Shown here: positions 42,401 through 47,649 of the stretch, piece after piece
How the letters are laid out: each line of letters opens with the position of its first letter
How positions within the stretch are numbered: position 1 is the stretch's first letter
NCBI GenBank assembly: GCA_017506865.1
Contig: JAFCMP010000525.1
Coordinates: 1,178,001 to 1,242,000, forward strand
Direction of reading: 5' to 3'
DNA: 64,000 bases
Origin: Tribonema minus
Lineage: Eukaryota; Sar; Xanthophyceae; Tribonematales; Tribonemataceae
Program-made: the position numbers and the translations under genes
Notes under the pieces: model-generated
The model's database searches: none
Told to the model about the DNA's origin: nothing
The model's input: only the letters and a program-made list of their open reading frames with translations

Positions 42401-42883
42401 CCTGACTCCTTCAGGTCACATCCATCAGCTCACCCACTGGAATCCGGCGGCGGCGGCGGCGGCAGCGGTGGCGGCGAGCGCAACGGCAGCAGCAGCATCA
42501 GAGGCGTGGCCGCATCGCGGAATGACACCCATGGCAGCAGTGACAGGGTGTCGCACCCATACAGTATCGGGGGGGGGCGGGCGCACAGTCCCCCGCACAT
42601 TCCGCAGCGCTCGTACAGCCCCGAACGCAGGGATGCTTCACCTGCAATGTCCCCTTACCGCCACTATGACGACCGTGACGACCAAGCTGCCCACCCCCTG
42701 CAGTACAGCCTGCAGCAGTGCGCTGACGCTGCTGAAGCTGCACGCATCCACGACGCTCGTGTCGCCGCGGCCAAGCGCGAGCTCAGGCAGCAGCGCCGCG
42801 CCGCCGCTGAGCGCGACCTCGAAGTTGCAGGGGCCGCCCGCAAGAAAGCGGAGAAGGAGTTTGCAACCGGCCGGCAAAAATAG
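10786..42883 (+). CDS. PHD / TFIIS-central / SPOC / RS-domain protein (gene 2)
   Basis: Phase-consistent exons: about 10786-11268, 11796-12032, 13007-13252, 14424-14614, 26432-28796, 29312-29509, 30356-30426, 31494-31629, perhaps 31902-32267, then 32636-33523, 34339-34572, 35219-35329, 36162-36238, 38179-38278, 39514-39984, 40335-41264 and 41891-42883. The order is extended PHD, PHD, acidic Ser-rich region, Cys cluster, TFIIS central domain, Gly/Ser linker, SPOC, Pro-rich region, RS domain and Gly-rich tail. PHD + TFIIS-M + SPOC is the layout of PHF3/DIDO/Bye1-like proteins, which read histone tails, dock on RNA polymerase II and bind its phosphorylated tail. Function here is inferred from that layout. 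The first ATG in frame is at 10786, but the frame is open upstream, so the start is uncertain. The 14615-26431 intron (11.8 kb, phase 2) holds transposons. Other introns hold only repeats. The stop TAG may not be the original end (frame open to 43027). Confidence 0.75.
11130..13045 (+). CDS. extended-PHD plus PHD finger exons of gene 2
   Basis: Exons ending at 11268, 11796-12032 and the start of 13007-13252 join in phase 0. The first module has CSIC, then RCC, then CQTWFHATCA, and closes with FACPSH in the next exon: the Cys/His order of an extended PHD finger. The second module starts FCSC, then LCSSCHDRCHYACEGL, and closes with YRCSSC across the next intron: a canonical Cys4-His-Cys3 PHD finger. 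Such fingers bind histone H3 tails; which mark is bound cannot be told from sequence alone. Confidence 0.8.
14424..14614 (+). CDS. short exon of gene 2 before the giant intron
   Basis: Acceptor TTGCAG ends at 14423; donor AAG|GTGCGT at 14615. It codes about 63 residues (start GPVIDDVFLPLMQTTG) without a domain I recognise. It ends in phase 2, and the exon at 26432 starts by supplying the third base of the split Arg codon. That phase match is the evidence that both belong to one transcript across 11.8 kb. Confidence 0.6.
14738..15290. repeat. foldback-like element with GTACGAG/CGAGACTCAG motifs
   Basis: The left end reads GTACGACACTGAGTCTCG. Near 15257 the inverse-oriented motif GTACGAGACTCAGTACTCG appears. 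Between them CGAGACTCAGTACG occurs repeatedly (about 14996-15050). The inverted ends and internal repeats suggest a short non-autonomous element; no coding potential is seen. Confidence 0.4.
15300..15375 (+). repeat. dispersed repeat copy 1 (TTCTCGCTCAGGGCGCG...)
   Basis: About 65-75 bases starting near the TTCTCGCTCAGGGCGCG motif match a second copy at about 43989-44060 with few mismatches (CAGGGCGCG, AGCCCAGATGA, TGGCATCTAAG, TTGCTGTA). No function can be assigned. Confidence 0.6.
15587..16499 (-). pseudogene. decayed LINE-like C-terminal (zinc knuckle + endonuclease-like) fragment
   Basis: Three overlapping minus-strand frames continue one another. The first has a Cys/His cluster (TVCGKAPGATLHARLC). 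The next starts HNTIVHNNVERATQRILQQY. The last starts MDIELPADALPVTGYDD, continues MMDVICFKAHC and ends FKLAIGSFGSIGAQGRKLLEA. This order (Cys/His knuckle, HN.. helix, R-x-D and DV motifs, then an 'fGs.G' helix) resembles the C-terminal restriction-like endonuclease region of algal LINE-type elements. Two frameshifts between the frames show it is not intact. The identification is an inference. The Copia element is inserted immediately upstream in this orientation. Confidence 0.45.
16502..16506. repeat. target-site duplication GCTGG (low-coordinate side)
   Basis: GCTGG directly flanks the 3' LTR and is repeated at 21335-21339 beyond the 5' LTR. A five-base duplication is normal for Copia integrase. 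Confidence 0.9.
16507..16810 (-). repeat. Copia 3' LTR
   Basis: 304 bp; matches 21031-21334 except at four bases. On the minus strand it begins TGTTGGAA and ends GAAATCAA. It carries a copy of the ATG-containing reading frame found in the 5' LTR, which runs out soon after the LTR end. Confidence 0.95.
16811..16820 (-). other. polypurine tract of the Copia element
   Basis: The minus strand reads TGGGGGAGGG immediately before the TGTTGG start of the 3' LTR, the normal site for plus-strand priming. Confidence 0.8.
16912..19078 (-). pseudogene. Copia pol, distal part: integrase end, reverse transcriptase, RNase H
   Basis: Reading downstream of a frameshift near 19056-19078, this frame holds the end of integrase (LWHFALRHAAYLGNRSPHSA, KTPFEAW). 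The reverse transcriptase follows, with GTWELVEQSE, RKARMVVRGDQQ, ACDFDNAFVQADI, LYGLHQSPRLWHQKL and the active-site motif HVDD where YVDD is usual. RNase H follows, with GYADASFASDRETRRSHTGY and TLSTAEAEYVALCAASKE. It stops at 16912. The reverse-transcriptase and RNase H frame itself is uninterrupted. The defect is at its junction with the upstream frame. Confidence 0.92.
19157..21025 (-). pseudogene. Copia gag, protease and proximal integrase (stopped by TAG)
   Basis: The likely start is the ATG at 21025, giving MSLKLKLRVQQFSGKEEEW, a typical gag opening. A CCHC zinc knuckle (CNYCRKSGHWERDC, 20300-20341), the protease motif VDSGANRHVID, the integrase zinc region WHQRLGHLN with CETCHLGKATHQ, and the core start WHSDTAGP follow. 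The second catalytic region reads HLDGPKEF, less canonical than usual. The frame ends at TAG 19157-19159, inside the integrase core, and the same frame then continues with APYTHESNGIAERALRT, so the TAG is an internal lesion. An upstream in-frame ATG at 21118 lies inside the LTR. Confidence 0.92.
21019..21030 (-). other. putative primer-binding site (internal Met-tRNA type)
   Basis: Directly after the 5' LTR the minus strand reads CGGTTATGAGCC. Its complement contains CTCATAA, which fits a methionine tRNA anticodon loop. This resembles the half-tRNA priming of Drosophila copia and not the usual match to a tRNA 3' end. The gag ATG lies inside it. Confidence 0.55.
21031..21334 (-). repeat. Copia 5' LTR
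   Basis: 304 bp, followed at 21335-21339 by the GCTGG target duplication. It contains several repeats of the type CAAGTTCTGGCACGTTCTTG near its start on the minus strand. The gag frame is open through its last 250 bases. Confidence 0.95.
21340..22430. repeat. GCN-rich low-complexity stretch
   Basis: Dense GCT/GCC/GCA and CTG triplets give long Ala-rich frames on both strands (plus 21563-22180, minus 21538-22068 and 22089-22403). With no domain, no preferred strand and no splice framework, I do not call a gene. The minus strand could be the upstream part of the relic split by Copia. Confidence 0.5.
22731..23232. mobile_element. 502-bp TIR (MITE-like) element with GGAGTCG subrepeats
   Basis: The left end GGGATTAACACGACTCC (22731-22747) and the right end GGAGTCGTGTTAAACCC (23216-23232) are inverted repeats with one mismatch over 17 bases. 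TCA flanks both ends and may be a 3-bp target duplication. The interior is packed with CGACTCC/GGAGTCG motifs in both orientations. No protein is encoded, so it would need a transposase in trans. Confidence 0.7.
23233..26431. other. no gene seen; lower-GC intronic sequence
   Basis: Only short frames without domains occur. Features noticed: repeated TTGAAGTT/AACTTCAA motifs at 23620-23790, a GTGACC microsatellite at 25822-25846, and ATGAAAACGAATCAAAAGAT at about 26153, which recurs at about 36762. Confidence 0.5.
26432..28796 (+). CDS. large exon of gene 2: acidic Ser-rich region, Cys clusters, start of TFIIS-M
   Basis: 788 residues. The first part has Ser/Asp/Glu-rich stretches (ESDSDSELDSDT and similar). 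A segment around 27670-27860 has WFKPCAACRRQRGAVQCR and a following LPHWLPDKHRKSFNEW; I do not know this domain. Around 28257-28345 there is MSCLLRNDTKCSSTALQ followed by NSAYCSSTCSAM, resembling the YCS..C zinc cluster of Spp1/CFP1-type proteins. The last 30 residues (LLVWDMEQELRSQHN) begin the TFIIS central domain, which continues in the next exon. Confidence 0.75.
29312..29509 (+). CDS. TFIIS central domain exon of gene 2
   Basis: Acceptor after 29311, donor at 29510, 66 residues in phase 0. It reads AQLRALRANLTVDKNVDLL, then VLMGETSVEDLCRMSSAELA. This matches the TFIIS central domain pattern of an 'R.L..NL...KN..L' helix followed by 'VL.GE.s.e.L..Ms..ElA'. The domain docks on RNA polymerase II in TFIIS, Bye1, PHF3 and DIDO. 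Confidence 0.88.
30356..31629 (+). CDS. two small linker exons of gene 2
   Basis: Exons 30356-30426 (71 bases, ends phase 2) and 31494-31629 (136 bases, starts by completing an Arg codon) join in phase. They read SRASSPAKAASSDGAAD and RPQRSARNEPLLHFAP, with a basic stretch PITKRRAS that could be a nuclear localisation signal. The intron between them holds a repeat (31036-31304). Confidence 0.55.
30601..30743 (+). repeat. two-copy tandem repeat of about 71 bp
   Basis: Copies 30601-30672 and 30673-30743 share TTGCAACTACATGG, ATATCATAAATGATAC, GTCTTGTCCAA and GGACACTGTCCAGCATTTGC. The unit contains the palindromes ATATCATAAATGATA and GGACACTGTCC. Confidence 0.85.
31036..31304 (+). repeat. dispersed intronic repeat, copy 1 (inverted relative to 35583-35831)
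   Basis: About 265 bp rich in CCGTTTC/GTTCCG. It shares ACACGGTTTGTCCTGAA, CGTTTCGTTTTTCAGT, GAGTATGCTAGTGGACCTTC and AGAGGTA with the reverse complement of 35583-35831. The two lie in different introns of gene 2 in opposite orientation. Confidence 0.85.
31902..32267 (+). CDS. candidate extra exon of gene 2
   Basis: A phase-0 frame runs from an acceptor CAGCAG ending at 31901 to a donor CAT|GTAAGC at 32268, about 122 residues including ASCNCGRGKHVAQNWSD and LLVHMQQLQTLRRLH. Phase fits both neighbours. I do not recognise the sequence, and the exon is not needed for frame continuity, so it may be spurious. Confidence 0.35.
32636..33523 (+). CDS. Ala/Gly/Ser-rich linker exon of gene 2 before the SPOC domain
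   Basis: 296 residues, phase 0 on both sides (donor ACG|GTAAGC). It begins with Ala-rich helices containing two related units (AAERLRTMPPPPQRETS and AAKQLRALPTLQRETS). It continues with a long Gly/Ser run containing three SSSSIGSGSGG-type repeats. It holds the same place as exon 516-743 of gene 1. Long minus-strand frames here are shadows of the repeats. Confidence 0.65.
34339..39570 (+). CDS. SPOC domain exons of gene 2
   Basis: Exons 34339-34572, 35219-35329, 36162-36238 and 38179-38278 and the start of 39514-39984 encode PPWHFELTDVGSGRRVPV, then LPAQWRVKGLMSDD, HVRLTLQPRGGPIN, the helix and strand DLNTAFGKAKGGRVGYMPF, then WMQALVIPPAKADLV, and the final strand VVFYPRNW. Strand order and the 'vGyM...QALVIPP' segment fit the SPOC domain of PHF3/DIDO. 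Each exon pairs with one in gene 1. Both genes have the third-to-fourth-exon intron in phase 2 inside a Trp codon, and both fourth exons are exactly 100 bases. Confidence 0.72.
34698..34773 (+). repeat. partial duplicate of the first SPOC exon, with donor site
   Basis: About 95 bases around 34690-34790 repeat 34490-34590 almost exactly, covering the coding end (LLPKLPAQWRV.GLMSDDH) and the donor CAC|GTGAGGCGACGGC. The copy has an AG in front (AACAG, 34697), but as an exon it would be 76 bases and out of phase with its neighbours, so it looks like a pseudo-exon. Confidence 0.85.
35583..35831 (-). repeat. dispersed intronic repeat, copy 2
   Basis: The reverse complement of this segment matches 31036-31304 over most of its length with scattered mismatches and one short length difference (a duplicated TCCGTGTCTTATG in copy 1). 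Confidence 0.85.
36023..36153 (+). repeat. tandem duplication of the intron end next to a SPOC exon
   Basis: Copies at about 36023-36080 and 36092-36153 share TTACAAAT.CGGCTCTGCA, CAGCTGATT and AATACCTTCTGGTACTTC. The second copy runs into the acceptor used at 36161. Confidence 0.8.
37761..38140 (+). repeat. two-copy tandem duplication of about 180-200 bp
   Basis: Copies 37761-37939 and 37940-38140 both start CAAGCACACCTGAAGC and end in ATGTACCCTC, sharing GAGGATGCATCATT and GTCATTC.CGAATGCC. The second copy has an added duplicated CATTTCAGGTGATTTGA. Confidence 0.85.
38299..38640 (+). repeat. degenerate short tandem array (CAGTGCTCAGCGCAGGC-like)
   Basis: Around a dozen variants of a 20-45-base unit built on CAGTGCTCAG, CATGGCATGGCAGTGC and GCAGCAGCGCTCAG follow the donor of exon 38179-38278. 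Intronic; no coding role. Confidence 0.8.
39457..39487 (+). repeat. poly-C tract of about 31 bases before an acceptor
   Basis: An unbroken run of C lies about 26 bases upstream of the AG at 39512-39513 that starts the last SPOC exon of gene 2, and probably acts as its polypyrimidine tract. Shorter C runs sit in the same place before exons at 1995, 4476, 34339 and 51458. Confidence 0.7.
39514..39984 (+). CDS. last SPOC strand plus Asp- and Pro-rich region of gene 2
   Basis: 157 residues: the SPOC end VVFYPRNW, a YGRWSPIQDDDDDMDTDED stretch that matches NGSTWSPLQDEDD of gene 1, then Pro-rich and Gln-rich sequence. The best phase-0 exit is a GC donor (CAG|GCGAGT) at 39985; no suitable GT donor in phase was seen. 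Confidence 0.65.
40335..41264 (+). CDS. RS-domain exon of gene 2
   Basis: 310 residues in phase 0. After an Ala/Ser start it becomes a long Arg/Ser/Glu/Asp region (SRRRSRERS, RSPRRSPRRSPD, RSRERDRHPRQRSDSRDR), a classical RS domain as in SR proteins. It suggests contact with splicing factors or phase-separated nuclear bodies. The minus-strand frames over it are shadows. Confidence 0.75.
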
Positions 42884-43027
42884 AAACAGCTTGCGCGATT
42901 CCAGCGCGACGGAGGCAGCAGCAGCGAAGGCAAGAGTGAGGATGGGGAGATCAGGGCACTCGAGCAGTCGGACGTCACCGAGCGCACGCGCAGTCAGCGG
43001 CCTTCGGCGCGCGATGACTGCCACCAC
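41891..43027 (+). CDS. last exon of gene 2 and its open continuation past TAG
   Basis: The acceptor TCAG ends at 41890. The exon reads a Ser/Gly-rich, partly basic sequence, then a helical Ala/Arg/Glu-rich stretch (KRELRQQRRAAAERDLEV) and TAG at 42881-42883. The same frame continues for 47 codons to TGA (KQLARFQRDGGSSSEG, SEDGEIRALEQSDVTER), with composition like the preceding part and a motif shared with the end of gene 1. The TAG may be a recent nonsense change, a read-through site or a sequence error. Confidence 0.6.
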
Positions 43028-43970
43028 TGATGCACGGAGGAGGGCGCTGCACTGGTGATGTGCCGCGCGGCAAAGCGGAGAAACCGAGGAATGCGGCGCC
43101 AACTGCTGGGACTCATAGTGTTGTAGTACGAAGACAAGTAGAAAGTGTGAGGTGGTGTCTGGGTGCCTCAGATGCTGCGGACGGTGCAGCCGGACCAGAT
43201 CAAGGCAGTGAGCACCAGCAAGGAGGGTGGAGCTGCTGCGGTGGCGGGCCCATCTGAGCCCAGGAATAGCGCAGTTGGGCCAGCTGCTGTAGCAGTCATG
43301 CACAATGGTTTACGAGCACGCAGATGTACAGGTTGGAGGGCAACGTGCGCAGTAGACCAGTGCTCCGCGTGATGTTGCAAAGGTGCGGTACGGCGGCGGC
43401 GCTGCAAATGCGTCTGGCAGCGAATGCGGGCCACGTTTCAGGGGCAGTGACCAAGCGAAAGGCAGATGTTAGATGGTAGAGCAAGGGGCGGTTTTGTGTT
43501 TGCATTTCAGAGTGGGCTGGACGGTCATTTGCAATGCCCGTGTGCCACCGCACCCATCCTAGGCAGACATGTACTCATGCTTGTAGGACACGTTCCGTAG
43601 CTGCACCCGACACGAGCGATGAAGCGCGAGCAAGCGCGTTCCGCACGTGCGCACGCTCAAGGTGCGTGCGGGGCGCAAACCGTCACCGGTGGAGTAGACG
43701 GATCAGCTGCGCATTTGTGCCCATCGAGACTCGCAAGCCTAAGATGAAAAAGCACCAACGTGACACGGGCAAATTGCACACGTGCATCGTCGAGAGCGTC
43801 CAGCGCCATTCCGCTCATGTTGCTTGTGTGTGCCGGCCTTTCTGTTTGTCTGCTGTTGAAGTGCGTTCTTGTTCCACGCGTTAACTGACCAGCTGCTGCA
43901 CAGGTACTTGAATCAGCATACTTCTACTACAAAGCACACATCATGTTACACATGTGGCACATGCATTTGA
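43028..43970. other. no gene seen
   Basis: Short frames on both strands without domains or splice framework. It probably includes the 3' flank of gene 2; no TGTAA-type signal noticed. Confidence 0.4.
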
Positions 43971-43988
43971 TCTTGTTTGTACTTGTAT

Positions 43989-44060
43989 TGATTCTCGCTC
44001 AGGGCGCGGAAAAGCCCAGATGATTGGCATCTAAGCTTGCTGTACGGAATCTTCATGTCG
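43989..44060 (+). repeat. dispersed repeat copy 2
   Basis: Matches 15300-15375 in the same orientation (TTCTCGCTCAGGGCGCG, AGCCCAGATGATTGGCATC, AAGCTTGCTGTACGGAA). It lies just before a coding-like stretch and could be the edge of an undescribed element. Confidence 0.6.
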
Positions 44061-44569
44061 TGCGTGCGCAGTGCAAAAACGATTTATCTTGCAAAAGCAA
44101 TCATCTGCCGTCACGTAAATGAAGAGTCGCAGCCACCTTGGCTGTGGCAGCGTCGCCAGCGCTCAAGCTCGGTGGTTGAGGCGCAAGGGGCTGCCGTGTC
44201 GGAGCAGGAGCCGCCTCCTCCACGCCGCGCCCCCCCCTCAAGACCCCCTGCCGTGGCGGAGAAGGAGCCGTCTTTCCGCGCCCCCCTGAAACCCCCCTCG
44301 CTGGGGACGCCCCTCGTGGCAGCAGCGCCGAGCTCTGCAGCAGCGCAGCTTTAGCAGTCAGCAGGCACTGACGCGGCGCTGAGCGGTGACTCGCGCACGC
44401 TCGGCGCTATGACAGCGGCGGACTCGCGCGCAGCCCAAGATGCAGACCCGTTTTGCAGCGCCATGATCTTCACCTACTGCTTCCCCCCAGCGACAAGGAT
44501 CCAGCTGCAAGCTCTTGTCAGAAAGCATGGAGAGGCGTGCAGCATGAAGTGGGCTGGGGGAGTTTAAAG
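44037..44569 (+). pseudogene. unidentified coding-like frame interrupted by TAG
   Basis: One frame reads a Pro-rich segment (RAPPSRPPAVAEKEPSFR), meets TAG at 44352-44354, and continues in the same frame with AQDADPFCSAMIFTYCFPP and IQLQALVRKHGEACSMKW to TAA. I do not recognise the protein. It could be part of a decayed mobile element or a single-copy gene fragment. Confidence 0.35.
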
Positions 44570-44875
44570 TACCCATCTGGTGCGCTGGAGGGGCGCACAC
44601 GTGGCAGATACCTGGGGGGCGGCCAGTCTCCTTGACGCGTGCGGGCATGCGGCGATGGAGCAGTGGAACACGACGAACGCTGCAAGCGTGGCGCTTGCCG
44701 ACGGCGGCACATCGGTCGTGCAGGGGCGCTTACGGCAGGCGCGGCAGCTCGCCAATGGCGGCGGGCCTACGGTTAGGCTTGCGGGGGGGCAAATACAAGT
44801 TGCCATAGGAGGTGCGGCGGTTTAGGGGTGCGATTACTGGGGCTACGGTACTAATGCGGTGGCACTTTTCCTGAG

Positions 44876-45103
44876 TTGAAAGAGGGCGGGCGACTGCAGT
44901 GGTGCGAGGGGGTGGTACGCCGGGGCGTATCTACACTACGCAAGACCAGCGGAGCCCAGAGTAGGCGTGCACGGGGCAGCACGCCGAACATCCATTGGTT
45001 CCGCAATCCGCACGCGCGCGAGACGCCGCTGTTGTTGGGCAAGTACTTGGACAGCAATGAGTTTGCTGCACCCAAAGGACTGGTGGTGTCTCTTCGGTGG
45101 TGA
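44876..45103 (+). pseudogene. unidentified coding-like fragment
   Basis: A 75-codon frame ends with NIHWFRNPHARETPLLLGKY and FAAPKGLVVSLRW before TGA. The composition looks protein-like but no family is recognised. It probably belongs with the neighbouring fragments at 44037-44569 and 44580-44825. Confidence 0.3.
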
Positions 45104-45589
45104 TGGGCAACTGAAGACGTGGGGCAAGATAGTCAATGGGAGGTAGTGTGCGCGGCACATACATGACAGTCTTGTACAGGGTGAGGGGGGGGTAGCATGT
45201 ATGTGCAGATTCTTCCTGAGGAGTCTGATTTGCTTGTAGGGACACAAGCGGAGCATCGGGGGCCTCTGTGGGGAGTGTGCATTTTGCTTGCAATGCTTGT
45301 TGTCATTATGATATGAGTTAGTTTAGCTGTCTTGCAGGAACTGCAACTGCACAAGTGTCTGTTGGCTGCAAGAATGTGAGAAGTTTCTTCTTGCTCCCAG
45401 AAGGTCCTTAAGTAGGTTTTGCAGTTGAGTTTTGGCTTCAGTCTTGTAGTGCTGGGAGCACCTGATGAATGGATGGAGTGTTTCAGGGGTTAAAGACAAG
45501 CTCTGCCTTCTGCTTTTGCTGCTTGGGGTGTCAGCATAGCTCAGCAGTAGTTTGTTGGTGTCAGGCTTGATCAACCTGACTCAACTGCA

Positions 45590-45991
45590 GCTGCAGAATC
45601 ACAGAGGGTGAATTTGGATTGGATGCAAAGCGCGAAGCCGCACAAGAGATGTTGAACTTGAAGGCCTGGGGGAATCTGCCATGATCTTACACGAACAGAT
45701 AGGTGTGGGGGTGACACGCTTCCCCTTGGCAGAGGCAGAGATATCCGCTGTGTATGATGGACCACACGTGTGCCTTGGCGTGAAGTCGCCATGTTGAAGT
45801 TGATGCATTTTGGCAAGGTCTTGGATGGCCTGGTAGCCGAGGCGAGGCGAGAAGTGATGAATAGACCGCTCCCAAATAGTGCAAGGGCGCCGAGCAATAG
45901 AGACACCGCTTTGCGCCTGGCGGGCGTGCGCGAGTATGAAACGCATGCGGCATGTTATACCCATGCGCCGGGTGGCGTACGTACCCGACAC
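45590..45991 (-). pseudogene. possible Copia GAG-pre-integrase remnant
   Basis: The minus-strand frame contains ERSIHHFSPRLGYQAIQDLA, then CGPSYTADISASAKGKR. This loosely follows the 'H.RlGH.....l.km ... C..C..gK' pattern of the integrase zinc region of Copia elements. No integrase core follows in an open frame. The call rests on this one similarity. Confidence 0.3.
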
Positions 45992-46078
45992 TCATGCTGA
46001 TGCCGCCCCGCACAGGGCACGTGGATGTGTGACGCCGCTGGCGATGAGAGCACAAGAGTCGTGGGCAGACTCTGCGAT

Positions 46079-46586
46079 GGCTGCGGGATCTGCAGTGCCA
46101 CCGCCGACAAGCGTGCCGGTTGGCATGGAACCTTTTGGTGGAGGCATGAGCGCCGCAGACACGCACGAGGTGAGGTCACTGCCGCCTTATATACAGGGTG
46201 TGCGAAGTGATGGAGCTGCAGATGGGAGCATGGGCTCCAGAATGGAGTACAAAGTGAAGTTGGATCTACCTGAGATTGACTGCAGCCCTGGCACGGTTGA
46301 GCACTGCATGAGGCTTTAGAATCGCACTGCAGATGCAACAAGGCCACAGATGTCAGTTGAGGAGCGAAGGCTGCGCTACCTGCATAGCATGGAACAGGAC
46401 AAGTATATGTGTTTGACCATTGCGTCTGTCGACGCACGGGGCAGGAAGTTTGAGATTCTCTTTGTTCCTGGCACTTTGTGTTGCGGCGTTACAAGTTGTG
46501 ACGTTACAGCAGCACTCGGCGATGCTATCGCTTGTCAGGCAAATTGCCACGGCAAAAGGCATATTTTTGAAGACTCAAGAATGTAA
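46079..46586 (+). pseudogene. unidentified coding-like frame interrupted by TAG
   Basis: One frame reads a Gly/Pro/Ser start, then YKVKLDLPEIDCSPGTVEHC, TAG at 46317-46319, and in the same frame MSVEERRLRYLHSMEQDKYM and VDARGRKFEILFVPG. The flow across the TAG suggests a once continuous exon. No family recognised. Confidence 0.35.
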
Positions 46587-46739
46587 ATGGCAGCCGCCTC
46601 TGTGGTGGTGGTGCTAAAATCTGCACTTGGATCTGCAAGATGCATGAGTGCGTGCCATAGGTGACATGCTGACAGCGCACGCACCCATGAAATGTCGCAT
46701 AGTGCTTGTTTCCGTTAAGTGCTTGTGTGCAAATACAAG

Positions 46740-47358
46740 TCCACAAGTGCGAATGGACAAACGCGGGCTTACATCATTGATCCATCTGCACGCCTTCTGT
46801 ACCTGAAGCCCAACTTGCGTTGCCTCAAAGACATGCCATAGCATACGACGGCAAGCACTACAATCCACTAGTCTGGTCTGGCGCAAGAGGCCTGAGTCAT
46901 GCTAGTAGCTTCAACGACACACTTACAACGAAATGGATGCGACAAGGACTGAAGCGGGGCACAAGCTCTGCGAGGATTGGCCTCGCTGTTCTGTACTGCA
47001 TGGTGCTGCACCATTGGTGCACAGGCGTGGCTTTATGTCGAGGGTGAAATCATCTGCCGCACCAAGTGTGAACATATCTGACATCAAAGCTGCTGCTGCC
47101 AACAGGCGCTCCACAATATGCCTCGGCAATCTTTCACGCCGCAAACAGCCGCCAGAGCGCCGGCATAGTCATCCGCGCACGCATGCAATATTGTGCGCAG
47201 ACCGATTGCTGAGCCATGTGCGTTGGCACAAAATACTGGTGACAGTAAGACACTTACCTCTGTATGAGCATTGAGAGCGTCCGACCACTCGGCAGACAGC
47301 AGCATACAAGCAAACTCAGGCGCCACCTCAGAAGAGCGTTTTCACAACAGCGGTACCT

Positions 47359-47410
<52 letters not shown>

Positions 47411-47573
47411 GCACAAACACCACCAGACCCGCCCGGGCGCATGTGCATTCAGCACGTACATCTACATTGACACCTGGAGTTTACGGACCGTCAACCTGAC
47501 GCATGCTCTTGCAAGGGACATCGGAAACGTCGACGTCAAGCTCTTCGTCTGCCGGTACTGTACCAGGTATTGA
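46740..47573 (+). pseudogene. further unidentified coding-like fragments
   Basis: Fragments in several frames look protein-like: TRAYIIDPSARLLYLKPNL, GKHYNPLVWSGARGLSHASS, and after a CAG repeat FSTYIYIDTWSLRTVNLTHA with ARDIGNVDVKLFVCRYC. They follow 46079-46586 on the same strand and may be exons or debris of the same unknown gene. Confidence 0.3.
47360..47409 (+). repeat. CAG trinucleotide microsatellite, about 16 units
   Basis: An uninterrupted CAG run from TGCAGCAG to CAGCAT. It could code poly-Ser or poly-Gln in the surrounding fragments or be intronic. Confidence 0.9.
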
Positions 47574-47649
47574 AAATTCTCATCAACGCACGCACCGCTA
47601 CTTGAGATCCTCGCAACACCCATGGACACGTGCCCATGCAACCAACTGC

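Noticed and set aside
42881-46319. TAG reassigned to glutamine as the genetic code of the organism
   Set aside because: The well-supported exons of the three genes, some thousands of codons with many CAG, contain no internal TAG, and gene 1 seems to end with TAG.
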